This document shows positions 16,593 through 26,856 of a stretch of 34,879 nt of DNA, one piece after another (the stretch's first letter is position 1; every line of letters starts with the position of its first letter). This stretch comes from DASQFI01 sp050264575 (GTDB lineage Bacteria > Acidobacteriota > Vicinamibacteria > Vicinamibacterales > SCN-69-37), in assembly GCA_050264575.1 (NCBI GenBank), contig JBLNGH010000118.1, forward strand, positions 1-34,879, read 5' to 3'. The translations under genes were made by a program, and so were the position numbers. The notes beneath the pieces were generated by a model. It saw nothing but the letters and a program-made list of their open reading frames with translations. It was not told the origin of the DNA and ran no database searches.

Positions 16593-17351
16593 TTATTGCC
16601 AGCCGACACGCCGCGGTTCCCAGCGACCTGCGGTGTGTTCGGCCAGCCGGTTCGATCGGACGAAGAGCTTCACGAGCACGATGCCCGCGAGAAATCCGCC
16701 GACGTGGGCCCAGAACGCCACGCCGCCGCCTTCGGCGCCGACCGCGCCGAAGCCCCCGACGAGCTGCAGAAACGCCCAATAGAGGAGCATCACCCAGGCC
16801 GGCAGCGCGACCGACGTCATGATGACGATCAACGGCACGAACGTGTAGACGCGCACGCGCGGAAAGAGCACGAGATACGCGCCCATCACACCGCTGATGG
16901 CGCCCGAGGCGCCGACCATCGGGATGTTCGAACTGGGCTGGGCCCACACCTGAAGGAGCGCCGCCGCCAATCCGCACACCAGGTAGAAGACCAGGAAGCG
17001 CGGCCGCGTCATCGAATCTTCGATGTTGTTGCCGAAGAGCCACAGGAACCACATGTTGCCGATCAGGTGCATCCATGACCCGTGGAGGAACATCGAATAG
17101 AGTACGTTCGACGCTTGGCGTCCCGAATCGGTCAGACACACCAGCTCGTCACCCATCGGAAACCGGACGCCCGGGGGCAGCTTGCCGGTGAGCTCGCCCG
17201 GAATGAGGCCGAGGTTGCAGACCGACCTGGCCAGCGGCTCTTCCGCGCCCGCGCCCTGGATGAAAATCCACGTCAGCACACAGGCCACGATGATGGCGAG
17301 CGTGACAATCGCCGGTCGCTGCGTCTCGTTTTCGTCGTGATAGGGGATCAC
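16593..17351 (-). CDS. Rhomboid-family intramembrane serine protease
   Basis: Rhomboids cut membrane proteins within or near their membrane segments. The 252-residue protein has six to seven hydrophobic segments. The catalytic serine is in GASGAISG (Ser149), the catalytic histidine in FWAHVGGF (His216), and the oxyanion-side residues are in HGSWMHLIGNMWFLWLFG (His95, Asn99). A long first loop (about residues 33-83) carrying two cysteines sits between helices 1 and 2, as in many bacterial members. I chose GTG 17351, giving MIPYHDENETQRP, because this family usually begins with a MIP-x-x-DEN motif; an upstream in-frame GTG at 17387 is less likely. It is divergent from the small secreted-protein gene, with 73 bp between starts. 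Confidence 0.93.
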   Translation of the reverse strand: MIPYHDENETQRPAIVTLAIIVACVLTWIFIQGAGAEEPLARSVCNLGLIPGELTGKLPPGVRFPMGDELVCLTDSGRQASNVLYSMFLHGSWMHLIGNMWFLWLFGNNIEDSMTRPRFLVFYLVCGLAAALLQVWAQPSSNIPMVGASGAISGVMGAYLVLFPRVRVYTFVPLIVIMTSVALPAWVMLLYWAFLQLVGGFGAVGAEGGGVAFWAHVGGFLAGIVLVKLFVRSNRLAEHTAGRWEPRRVGWQ

Positions 17352-17412
17352 GTCACACAGATTGTCACGATTGCCGGGACGTGTCACGCTGCTCTCGAGA
17401 ATTCACATCCGG

Positions 17413-17419
17413 AAGGAGG
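17413..17419 (+). promoter_or_regulatory. Strong Shine-Dalgarno site
   Basis: AAGGAGG lies five bases before ATG 17425. This decides the start over the upstream in-frame ATG-like codons and places a clean signal peptide at the N-terminus. Confidence 0.8.
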
Positions 17420-17424
17420 AACCG

Positions 17425-17931
17425 ATGACGATGACGCGCGCCGCTCGCGCCGCGCTCGCGGCCATGATTCTGTTGACGACCCTGCTCGCCCGGCCGGGTC
17501 ACCTTCGCGCGTCCGGCGCGTCGGCGGACCAGGCCCCCGCCGCGCAGGCGTCGTCCCGCGCCGAGCGCACGACCTGGTACTTCTATCGCGTGAAGTGGGG
17601 CTACCAGGACGAGTTCGTCGATCTCTTTCAGAAGAATCACTACCCGGTGCTCAAAGAGGAGATGAAGACCGGCCGCATCACGGCGGTCCGGACCTTCGTG
17701 CCGACGTATCACGGCGACGGCCGCGCGGACTGGACGTTTGCCGTCGTCATCACCTACAAGGACACGGCCGCGATGACCGGCCCGTCCGGCGAGGATGAGA
17801 TCGTGCGCCGGCTCTACAAGGATCAGGCGACGTTCCGGAAGGAAGAGCAGCGGCGCTTTGAAATCCTCGACGCGCACTGGGACGTCCCGTTGAACGAGCT
17901 CGATCTCGACGCGCGGAAGCCGGCAAGGTGA
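17425..17931 (+). CDS. Small secreted protein of unknown function
   Basis: I do not recognise a named family. The 168-residue product begins with a signal peptide (MTMTRAARAALAAMILLTTL, likely cut near LRASG-AS), then a linker rich in Ala, Gln and Ser. The mature domain has TTWYFYRVKWGYQDEFVDLF, NHYPVLKEEMKTGRI, VRTFVPTYHGDGRADWTFAV and several charged helices. The strand-helix order and the 'YRVKxGYxDEFxxLF' opening recall small dimeric alpha-beta barrel proteins (Dabb/NIPSNAP type), but this is only resemblance. It has its own strong ribosome-binding site and seems monocistronic. Confidence 0.75.
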   Translation: MTMTRAARAALAAMILLTTLLARPGHLRASGASADQAPAAQASSRAERTTWYFYRVKWGYQDEFVDLFQKNHYPVLKEEMKTGRITAVRTFVPTYHGDGRADWTFAVVITYKDTAAMTGPSGEDEIVRRLYKDQATFRKEEQRRFEILDAHWDVPLNELDLDARKPAR

Positions 17932-18423
17932 CAGGAGGCGGGGAGGTTCGGAGGCGCGGAGACAGCGAGTCCGCGAGCGCCGCAGCGCGCGCGAGTGGGG
18001 GGCAGCCCCGGCGAGGACCGAAGAATGAGGCGATCAAGGGTCAGGCGAACAGGTGAGAGCCGAACTTAATTGCAGAACAGAGCCAGCGACACGACACGTT
18101 TCCGGAAGGCTGCCTGTTGCTGATCGCAGCCGACTTCGGACTGCCGCGACGCGCGATAGGTCGAACTCGCGCCGGAGGGAGCGCAAGGATTGCCGTGCCA
18201 CCTTCGCACATTGCGAAGTGGCACGTCCATCGATAGTCCGCAATCCTGCGCGGACGAAGGCGACGGGTTCGAGCGCCACGTCCGTGGAGGCCGCGATCGA
18301 CAACACGCGGCCTTCCGGTTCCCGGTACTTGAGCCGTTGATGACGACGCTGAGCCGAGGGCCAGGCGCCTTTCAGCTTTAGCCGTTGGACTCCCAGCCTC
18401 CACGCCTCCGAGGCTCCGCGCCT
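17932..18423. other. Non-coding gap with repeat-like ends and one strong hairpin
   Basis: This 492-bp gap lies between convergent genes. Both ends carry runs of a (c/g)gaggc-type motif: ggaggcggggaggttcggaggcgcgg at 17936 onward, and its approximate reverse complement near 18398-18425, giving loose outer arms. A compact hairpin sits near 18194-18223 (gtgccac-c-ttcgca / tgcgaag-tggcac). Frames exist on the minus strand (18034-18306), but codon third positions are not GC-rich as in the neighbours, so I do not call a gene. Confidence 0.5.
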
Positions 18424-19197
18424 CTACAACGGCTTCCCCAACTTCTCCTGCAGCTTCTCGCGGTAGCCGCGCGACAGCGTCAGCCGCGCGCCGTTGCGAA
18501 GGATCACGACGTACTCGCCGTTGAACCAGGGCTGCAGTTCCTTGATCCGCTCGATGTTCACGATGTGGGAGCGGTGAATCCGGAAGAACGTCTCCGGATT
18601 GAGCCGCGATTCGATCGAGTTCATCGTTTCGCGCAGCAGGTGCCCCTCGGCGCCGACGTGCAGCCGCACGTAGTTGCCGGCCGCTTCGATCCAGTCGATC
18701 TCGTCGGCCCGGAGGAAGAAGAGGCGGCCGCCGGATTTGACGACCAGCCGGTCGCTTCGCTGCGGACGCTCGGACTTCAGGTCGCGCACCAGCGCCAGCA
18801 GCCGCCGGCCGAGGTCGCCGGTTTCCTGGCTGTCGATCTGACGCCGGACGCGCTTGAGGGCGCTCTGAAACCGATCGCCGTCGAACGGCTTCAGCAGATA
18901 GTCGAGCGCCTGCACCTCGAAGGCGCGGAGGGCGTGCTGATCGTAGGCGGTGACGAAGACGACGGGCGGCATGCGATCGAGGCCGACCGTTTGAATGACT
19001 TCGAAGCCGTCGAGCTTCGGCATGTGAACGTCGAGAAACACGAGATCCGGGGATTGCGAGAGAATCGCTTCGACGGCCTCGACTCCGTCCCGCGCTTCGC
19101 CGACGACGTCCACGTCGCTTTCGGCGCCGAGCAGCGTGCGCATGCGTTCGCGCGCCAGCGGCTCGTCGTCGACGATCAGTGCACGAATCTTCTTCAT
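18424..19197 (-). CDS. LytTR-type response regulator
   Basis: This is a DNA-binding regulator that works with the sensor kinase upstream. The 257-residue protein has a receiver domain (residues 1 to about 120: acidic pair Asp10/Asp11 in ALIVDDEP, phosphoacceptor Asp56 in VFLDVHMP, and LDYLLKPF with the conserved Lys). A LytTR DNA-binding domain occupies about 150-255 (RLFFLRADEIDWIEAAGNYV, FFRIHRSHIVNI, and the closing LTLSRGYREKLQEKLG). I chose ATG 19197 (MKKIRALIVDDEP), preceded by ggagaagg; a longer frame to 19278 would add an unlikely tail. The kinase gene stops 230 bp upstream on the same strand. Confidence 0.94.
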   Translation of the reverse strand: MKKIRALIVDDEPLARERMRTLLGAESDVDVVGEARDGVEAVEAILSQSPDLVFLDVHMPKLDGFEVIQTVGLDRMPPVVFVTAYDQHALRAFEVQALDYLLKPFDGDRFQSALKRVRRQIDSQETGDLGRRLLALVRDLKSERPQRSDRLVVKSGGRLFFLRADEIDWIEAAGNYVRLHVGAEGHLLRETMNSIESRLNPETFFRIHRSHIVNIERIKELQPWFNGEYVVILRNGARLTLSRGYREKLQEKLGKPL

Positions 19198-19426
19198 ACA
19201 CACCTTCTCCACGACCTTCTGTCCTGACGGGTCCTCCAGGTCCGTCATCAGCGGGTCAACCATCGCCTCCCACCTCAAGCTGGGCCGGGGGGCTTCGCCC
19301 CTGCCGGACCCCTATCGCCGTCGCTCGCGAGGACCCCTTTCGCCCCGCTCCCGCCTCCGCCAAGGCTCCGGCGAGGCTCGCCTTCGGCCCTCCTTGGGCC
19401 TTGGGCCTGTGGCCATGGGCCAGCTC
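19198..19426. other. GC-rich repeat-like spacer between kinase and regulator genes
   Basis: This 229-bp gap within a same-strand kinase-regulator pair holds short GC palindromes (ggggcgaagcccc near 19289-19301 and ggcccaaggagggcc near 19386-19400) and strings such as gccaaggctccggcgaggctcgccttcggc. Such pairs usually abut, so the spacer looks like an inserted or expanded repeat. It could weaken or stop read-through between the two genes. Confidence 0.45.
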
Positions 19427-20557
19427 TTACGCCACGCTCGCTTCCGCCGCCGCCTGCCGGAACGGAATCGCCACGAGCGCCGTGAACCCCAAATCGCTCC
19501 GCTGGAACTCGAATCGGAATCGCGCGCCGAACTGATGCGTGAGCCGCGCGCGCGTGTTCGCGACGCCGATGCCGGTCGAGAGCGCCACCATCGCGCGCTC
19601 CGAGGGCCCCGGCCCCGTGTCGGTCACCAGCATCACCAGCATCTCGCTCTCGCGGCGCGCGGCGACCGTGACGCGTCCCGGACGCCCGAGCGGCGCAATC
19701 CCGTGCTTGATCGCGTTCTCGACGAGCGGCTGCAGGATGAGCGCGGGCACCAGGGCATCAAGCGTCTCCGGATCGACGTCGAACTTCATGACAAGACGGT
19801 CGCCGAGCCGCATCTGTTCGATCGCGACGTACTTCTCGAGAAACTCCAGCTCTTCGCCGAAATGAATCTCGGGCCGCGACACCGAGTTGAGCGTGAGCCG
19901 CAGCAGGTCGCTCAATTGCGCGAGCGTCCGATCGGCAGCGGCGACGTCGCGATGCATCAGCGTGGAGATGGCATGCAGCGTATTGAAGAGGAAGTGCGGA
20001 TGCAGCTGCCGTTGCAGAGTCTGCAGCTGCGCTTCCATCAGCCGCGTTTCGAGCTGCGCTTCGCGCAAGGCGCGTTGCTGCGTCTCGGTGTAATAGAAGA
20101 ACGCGTGCGCGAAGCCGATGATCGCGCCGCCGGCGACGAGCTCCCAGTCGATGAGCTGTGTGAGCAAAGACGGGAAAATCCGCGTCCACGTCGCCGCCCA
20201 CGTCGTCGCCGCGTAGCTTTCCGGCTTGGTCAGCGCGAGAAAGTCCAGGTAGAGCTTGGTTCGCACGGTCGTTTGCAGGGCGACGTGTGCAAACGCGGCG
20301 GCGATGATTGCCACGACGTGGACAGGCACCGCGAGCCGCGGCAGCCGATCGATCCGCAGCCGGCTCGCGAGCATCGTGAGCGGGAGCGCGAGCACGGCCC
20401 AGCCGTACCAGAACGATGAGTTCAGCAGGAGTGCCGACCAGACTTCCGGAGTTCGTCCGAGGCTCCGGTCCACCTGCACGGCGAGCGCCGCGGAGAACAT
20501 GGCCGCGAGCGTAGCCGCCAGGAGAACCACCGCGAGGATGCGGAGCCGGCGCCGCAT
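19427..20557 (-). CDS. LytS/YehU-type sensor histidine kinase
   Basis: This membrane sensor phosphorylates the LytTR regulator downstream. The 376-residue protein has about four membrane segments in residues 8-155 and a short coiled coil (TQQRALREAQLETRLMEAQL). The His_kinase domain has LQRQLHPHFLFNTLHAIS, whose conserved His188 is in PHFLFN. The ATP-binding domain has the N box in LQPLVENAIKHGIAPLG and the G box in TDTGPGPSE and STGIGVANTRARL. Ligand-sensing residues are not recognisable in the membrane part. It is divergent from the alpha-galactosidase gene, with a 282-bp gap. Confidence 0.93.
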   Translation of the reverse strand: MRRRLRILAVVLLAATLAAMFSAALAVQVDRSLGRTPEVWSALLLNSSFWYGWAVLALPLTMLASRLRIDRLPRLAVPVHVVAIIAAAFAHVALQTTVRTKLYLDFLALTKPESYAATTWAATWTRIFPSLLTQLIDWELVAGGAIIGFAHAFFYYTETQQRALREAQLETRLMEAQLQTLQRQLHPHFLFNTLHAISTLMHRDVAAADRTLAQLSDLLRLTLNSVSRPEIHFGEELEFLEKYVAIEQMRLGDRLVMKFDVDPETLDALVPALILQPLVENAIKHGIAPLGRPGRVTVAARRESEMLVMLVTDTGPGPSERAMVALSTGIGVANTRARLTHQFGARFRFEFQRSDLGFTALVAIPFRQAAAEASVA

Positions 20558-20839
20558 TTCGTCACTATTCAGACGCGTTGGCCTGGTGTCAATGGACGTG
20601 GGACGAACGCAGTGACGAGGGTGATGAGCGGACAGGACTGTGTCCTGACGGGGACAAGTGAAATAGCCCTCGCGGGTCGTGTAACGAGACCTCGAGTATC
20701 CTTCAGGTCTCCATCGGACGATAAATGCTTGATGGCGAGGGTGATAGCAAACGAACTGACTCGAGCGACAGGCGTCCCGCGATTCAACTTTTGACGCAAG
20801 TCACGGTCTAAGTCTTGCAGCCCCGGCGTCCGTTTCGGA
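20558..20839. promoter_or_regulatory. Divergent control region, kinase and alpha-galactosidase genes
   Basis: The gap has no gene. It holds two short inverted repeats that could be operators: CAGGAC-TGT-GTCCTG (20633-20647) and GAGACCT-12 nt-AGGTCTC (20686-20692 and 20705-20711). A TTGACG at about 20791-20796 could be a -35 box for the plus-strand gene, but its -10 partner is weak. Control of the glycosidase by the LytTR system next door is possible from position alone. Confidence 0.35.
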
Positions 20840-23014
20840 ATGGGCCGTCCCCTTCTCCGTGCCTGCCTCTGCGCCCTGGCGCTGGGCCTCTATCCGGCCA
20901 GCGTCACCGTACTGGGCGTCGACCATCTAATCGACATCGAGGATTCCTACGTCAGCAACGACGGGAACGGCTGGACGATTGGGAATTCGCTGATCAAGTA
21001 CGCGCTCGTCAGGGAAGGCAACGCCACGAAGGTTCGCGGGATCCTCGACGCCCAGACCGACCGCGACTGGCATCGCTCGACCACGCCCGACACTTTCGTG
21101 GGGGTCAATCGTCAACGAGTTGACGTCGGGTCGACGGCGACGACTCTCGTGGACGTTTCCGTCAACGAGTGGTGGGGCGGCGTGCGGCTCGATCTTCGAT
21201 ACCGCTACGTCCCGGCTGCGCTCGAGATCACGAGGACCTACGCGTGCTATCCAGGGAGCTCCGTGATCGAAACGTGGAGCACGTTTCGCGTCACCGGCGC
21301 GCGCGCGGTTCAGCTGTCCGATCTGACCAACTTCTCGTTCGCGATCGACAACGGCACGCTTCGCTGGATCCGTGGCATCAGCACGCCCGATGAGGACGGC
21401 GGTCCGTTCACGTTGTCCGCCGGTGATCTCGAGGACGGGCAGGTCTTCGAGATCGGCTCGAGCCAGCGCTCGTCGGAAAACCATCTGCCCTGGTTCGGCA
21501 TGAGCGTCGAGGACGCGCAGTTCTTCGGATCGCTGCTGTGGAACGGGTCGTGGCGCTTCGTCGTCGAGCGCCACGGCGACGCGGCGCAGGTGCGGCTCGG
21601 GCTTCCGACGTTCACGACGTCGCTCGGCGCCGGCGCGTCGCTCGAGGGTCCGCACGCGATCTTCGGCATCACCACGAGCGAGACGCCGGAGACGTCGATG
21701 GCGCTGCGCTCGTTCATCGACAAGCGGCTGAGACACGGCCGGTCGCTGCCGGCGCTCGTGTCGTACAACACCTGGTATTCGTACGGCACGTTCGTGGAAG
21801 AAGCCTCGATGCTCGCCGAGATGGAGATGGCGGCCGCGATCGGGGTCGAGCTGTTCGTCGTCGATGCCGGCTGGTGGCCGGGCATCAACATCGACGATCC
21901 GGGTGACTTTGCCCGGGCGTGGGGCTCCTGGGAAGTCGATCCCGATCGCTTCCCGAACGGACTCGGGGCGCTGTCGGATCGCGCGCACGAGCTGGGAATG
22001 CGATTCGGCGTCTGGGTCGAGCCGGAACGGGTCGATCGGCAGATGGTCGGCCGGCCGGGCTTGGCCGCCGATCGGATGCTGGCCATGCGCGACGGCCGGT
22101 ACGATCCGGGACTACCCAACAACGAGATCGGGTCTGCGCAGATCTGTTTTGGGGACGCGCAGGCGCGCGACTTCATCCTCACCAAGCTGTCCAGCTTCAT
22201 CGACGATGCCCGGCCCGACTACGTGAAGTGGGACAACAACTTCTGGATCAACTGCAATCGCACCGGGCACGGCCACACTACGGAAGACGGGAACTTTGCG
22301 CACCATCGCGGCCTCCGCACGGTGCTCGATCAGCTGCGCGAGCGGTACCCGAACGTCGATTTCGAGAACTGCGCCAGCGGCGGCAATCGTCTCTCGCTCG
22401 ACATGCTCGCTTCCTCGGACGTCGGCTGGATCGACGATCGGACGTTCCCGTCGGGCCGGGTCCGGCACAACGACCAGGGGCTCATCGGGATTTTCCCTGC
22501 GCCGTATCTCTCCTCGTTCACGCTGTCGACGCTCGACGAGCCGGTGACCGACGATCCGGCGTACGACATCCGGACGATGCTCCGGAGCCGGATGACCGGC
22601 GCGCTCGGGATCAGCTGGCAGGGCGGGTTCATGGGCGAGGGTACCCGCGCGGCGCTGTCCCGCGAGATCGCGCTGTACAAGCTGATTCGCCCGATCATGC
22701 AGGGCGGCAGCTCGTTTCTCCTCACCGGCCAGGTGATTCAGTATCCCGATCGGCCGTTTTCGGGCTGGGACGTCGTCGAGCACCTGCAGCCTCAGACCGG
22801 TGACGCGGTGCTGCTGGCCTTCGACACGCCCGACGCGCCGGAAACGTTCGAGGTGCGTCCGAAGGGGCTGCGTCCCACCGCCCTCTACGAGGTCGAGTCG
22901 GCCGATCTCGGCGTCATCGACACCGCGTTCGGCGACGAGCTGATGGCCAGAGGGGTCGTTTTCCGGGCGTCGGGCATCTCCCGCTCACACCTGCTGATCT
23001 TGAGGGCGCACTGA
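20840..23014 (+). CDS. Secreted GH36-type alpha-galactosidase
   Basis: This enzyme releases terminal alpha-linked galactose from oligo- or polysaccharides with retention of configuration. The 724-residue protein begins with a signal-like segment (MGRPLLRACLCALALGLYPA). An N-terminal beta-sandwich (to about residue 300) precedes the barrel. Barrel motifs include SYNTWYSYGTF, FVVDAGWW, FGVWVEPERV, and YVKWDNNFW with the nucleophile Asp465. NCASGGNRLSLDML and SSDVGWIDD follow, with acid/base candidate Asp527. The spacing of about 62 residues between the two acids fits GH36. A small C-terminal beta domain follows. Length and order suit the family; a related GH27/GH31-clan activity cannot be excluded. 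The ATG at 20840 follows tttcgga. Confidence 0.9.
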   Translation: MGRPLLRACLCALALGLYPASVTVLGVDHLIDIEDSYVSNDGNGWTIGNSLIKYALVREGNATKVRGILDAQTDRDWHRSTTPDTFVGVNRQRVDVGSTATTLVDVSVNEWWGGVRLDLRYRYVPAALEITRTYACYPGSSVIETWSTFRVTGARAVQLSDLTNFSFAIDNGTLRWIRGISTPDEDGGPFTLSAGDLEDGQVFEIGSSQRSSENHLPWFGMSVEDAQFFGSLLWNGSWRFVVERHGDAAQVRLGLPTFTTSLGAGASLEGPHAIFGITTSETPETSMALRSFIDKRLRHGRSLPALVSYNTWYSYGTFVEEASMLAEMEMAAAIGVELFVVDAGWWPGINIDDPGDFARAWGSWEVDPDRFPNGLGALSDRAHELGMRFGVWVEPERVDRQMVGRPGLAADRMLAMRDGRYDPGLPNNEIGSAQICFGDAQARDFILTKLSSFIDDARPDYVKWDNNFWINCNRTGHGHTTEDGNFAHHRGLRTVLDQLRERYPNVDFENCASGGNRLSLDMLASSDVGWIDDRTFPSGRVRHNDQGLIGIFPAPYLSSFTLSTLDEPVTDDPAYDIRTMLRSRMTGALGISWQGGFMGEGTRAALSREIALYKLIRPIMQGGSSFLLTGQVIQYPDRPFSGWDVVEHLQPQTGDAVLLAFDTPDAPETFEVRPKGLRPTALYEVESADLGVIDTAFGDELMARGVVFRASGISRSHLLILRAH

Positions 23015-23030
23015 GTGCGAAGAGCCGTGT

Positions 23031-23196
23031 CGGTGTCGGTTCCGGGGTTCCGAAGTTCCGGAGTTCCGAGGTTCTCAAGATCCAGGTTCCGTGATTCTCG
23101 CTTACGACGTATCCTGATCGGTGACGTGGCGGCAGAACCTCGGAACCTGCTCTTGAGAACTCCGGAACCACGGAACCCCGGAACCCCGGAACCACC
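23031..23196. repeat. Long imperfect hairpin with GGTTCCG-type arms
   Basis: Left arm 23031-23100 and right arm about 23132-23196 are reverse complements with gaps: runs of ggttccgg and gttccgag at the left, and ggaacc-type units at the right. The best paired block is gttctcaaga..caggttccg at the left against cggaacctg..tcttgagaac at the right. The loop is about 30 bp. It fills most of the gap between the alpha-galactosidase gene and speA and could stop read-through, although it has no T tract. Confidence 0.85.
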
Positions 23197-23230
23197 AGCG
23201 ACAGGGGCCAGGTCCTTGTCCAGTGAAAAA

Positions 23231-23261
23231 GTGACAGCTTCAGTCTTTTTTCTTCTATTAT
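23231..23261 (+). promoter_or_regulatory. Candidate promoter of speA, possibly leaderless
   Basis: GTGACA/TGACAG (23231-23237) and TATTAT (23256-23261) are 18-19 bp apart in an AT-rich patch that stands out in this GC-rich DNA. A start point six to eight bases downstream of the -10 box would fall at or next to the GTG at 23269, so the mRNA may have no leader. Confidence 0.4.
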
Positions 23262-23268
23262 TTGCCGC

Positions 23269-25215
<1,947 letters not shown>

Positions 25216-25248
25216 GTCCCGCCGCCTGAATCTCTTCGGTCCGCGTTC

Positions 25249-25603
25249 GCTTGCCAAAAGCAAAGCACACATGAAGGGCCATGAAGCGCATGAAGGACAT
25301 GAAGAAGGCCCGACCATTCAGGGATCTGAGACACCCGCTGACCTGGCGAGCCCGGCTTCGCCGGGCGCGGTGAGTGCGAGACCCGCGACCGACAAGACCA
25401 AGACCTCGGGTTTCGTTTTCTTGACTCACGTTGAGGTCAAGCGAGAATTGCGCCGAAAACGAAACCCGAGGTCTTTTCAGGTCTTGTCGGGTCGCGGGTC
25501 TCACACTCACCGCCTAGCCGCCGGAGGCGGCCGCCAGGTCAGCGCAGCCTTCATGTCCTTCATGATCTTCATGTCCTTCATGTGTGCTTGGCTCTTGGCC
25601 AGC
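25249..25603. repeat. 355-bp nested palindrome between speA and the phosphodiesterase gene
   Basis: Three shells pair in order. The outer arms are 25249-25276 against 25576-25603 (cacacatgaag / cttcatgtgtg). Next are tgaaggacatgaag-type tracts and cgctgacctggcg against cgccaggtcagcg. The inner arms are 25366-25419 against 25454-25512, containing gagacccgcgacc, gacaagacc and gacctcgggtttcgttttc, almost identical on both sides apart from small gaps. The centre (ttgactcacgttgaggtcaa) is again palindromic. A single strand would fold into one hairpin. It starts 33 bp after speA and ends 8 bp before the next gene. Confidence 0.93.
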
Positions 25604-25611
25604 CGCGCATA

Positions 25612-26853
25612 ATGTCCGCAATGCCGATTCGCGTGATCCGTGCGCTGACAGCGCTCGCCGCCGCCGTACTGATGTTCGCCGGCGCGGCGCGGCAGACCGA
25701 GCGCCCGATTCTGGTCCTGATTTCTCTCGACGGCTGGCGATGGGACTATCTCGATCGCGCAGAGACGCCGAACCTCCGCAAGCTCGCCGCCGCCGGCGTC
25801 CGCGCCGAGGGGCTGATTCCGTCGTTTCCGTCGAAAACGTTTCCGAATCACTACACGATCGTCACCGGCCAGTGGCCGGAGCACCACGGCATCATCTCGA
25901 ACACGATGGTGGACCGGTCGATCGGTCCGGATCGCTTCACGATGACGTCGGCGACCGCGAAAGATCCGCGATGGTGGGGCGCGGAGCCGATCTGGGTGAC
26001 CGCGATTCGGCAGGGTCAGCGGGCGTCCACGATGTTCTGGCCGGGCGCCGAGGCGCCGATTGGCGGCATCCGGCCGACCGACTGGCTCCCGTACAGCGAC
26101 AGCTATCCGAATGCCGACCGCGTCAAACAGGTGCTGGGCTGGCTGGCGCGCCCGGAGGGGCAGCGGCCGACGTTCATCACCTTGTACTTCAGCGACGTCG
26201 ATTCGGCGGGTCACGAGTCCGGTCCCGAGTCCAACGAAGTGCTGTCGGCCGCGGCCCGTCTCGACGCGCTCGTCGGTACGCTCGTCGACGGCGTCACGCA
26301 TCTCGGCCTGTCGAACCGCACGAACTACGTCGTCGTGTCGGATCACGGGATGTCGCAGCTGTCGCGCGATCGGGTGGTCACGCTCGACGACTACCTGGAT
26401 CTCTCGACCGTCGAGGTCGTCGAATGGTCGCCGGTGCTGCAGATCATCCCGCGCTCGGGATCGGCAGATGACGTTTATCGCGCGTTGAAGGGAAGACATC
26501 CGTCGCTCGCCGTGTACCGGCGGGAAGAGATGCCGCTGCATCTCCACTATCGGGCCAATCCGCGCATTCCGCCGATCATCGGGCTGGCCGATGACGGCTG
26601 GACGATCTCGTCACGCCTGCGAACGGTCGCGCGCGCAGTCGCCGGAAGCGAGCGCGGCGACCATGGGTACGATCCGTACTACCGCTCGATGCTGGGTCTG
26701 TTCATCGCGAGCGGGCCGCAATTCCGTCAAGGCGCGCTGGTTCCCGCCTTCGAGGACATTCACGTCTACGAGTTGATGTGCCGGGTGCTCGCGCTGACCC
26801 CCGCGAAGAACGACGGCGATCCCGCGCTCGCCAGCCGGTTCCTGGCGCGCTGA
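25612..26853 (+). CDS. Secreted nucleotide pyrophosphatase/phosphodiesterase (alkaline phosphatase superfamily)
   Basis: By family it hydrolyses phosphodiester or pyrophosphate bonds of nucleotides or lipids outside the cytoplasm, using two zinc ions. The 413-residue protein begins with a signal peptide (MPIRVIRALTALAAAVLMFA). The core has VLISLDGWRWDYL (first metal Asp), then PSKTFPNHYTIVTGQWPEHHG with the nucleophile Thr in KTFPNHY. YFSDVDSAGHESGP, VVVSDHGMSQL and ERGDHGYDP carry the remaining metal ligands. These motifs match NPP-type enzymes (autotaxin-like core). ATG 25612 or ATG 25621 could be the start; both give the signal peptide. Little room for a promoter remains, because a palindrome ends 8 bp upstream. 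The next gene starts 3 bp after its stop. Confidence 0.93.
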   Translation: MSAMPIRVIRALTALAAAVLMFAGAARQTERPILVLISLDGWRWDYLDRAETPNLRKLAAAGVRAEGLIPSFPSKTFPNHYTIVTGQWPEHHGIISNTMVDRSIGPDRFTMTSATAKDPRWWGAEPIWVTAIRQGQRASTMFWPGAEAPIGGIRPTDWLPYSDSYPNADRVKQVLGWLARPEGQRPTFITLYFSDVDSAGHESGPESNEVLSAAARLDALVGTLVDGVTHLGLSNRTNYVVVSDHGMSQLSRDRVVTLDDYLDLSTVEVVEWSPVLQIIPRSGSADDVYRALKGRHPSLAVYRREEMPLHLHYRANPRIPPIIGLADDGWTISSRLRTVARAVAGSERGDHGYDPYYRSMLGLFIASGPQFRQGALVPAFEDIHVYELMCRVLALTPAKNDGDPALASRFLAR

Positions 26854-26856
26854 TCG

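Noticed and set aside
18034..18306. 90-codon minus-strand frame in the 17932-18423 gap
   Set aside because: Third codon positions are not enriched in G/C as in the neighbours. It crosses the hairpin, and no family was recognised.
19198..19278. Longer N-terminus for the LytTR regulator
   Set aside because: The receiver domain starts normally at ATG 19197 with a ribosome-binding site; the extra 27 residues have no counterpart in the family.
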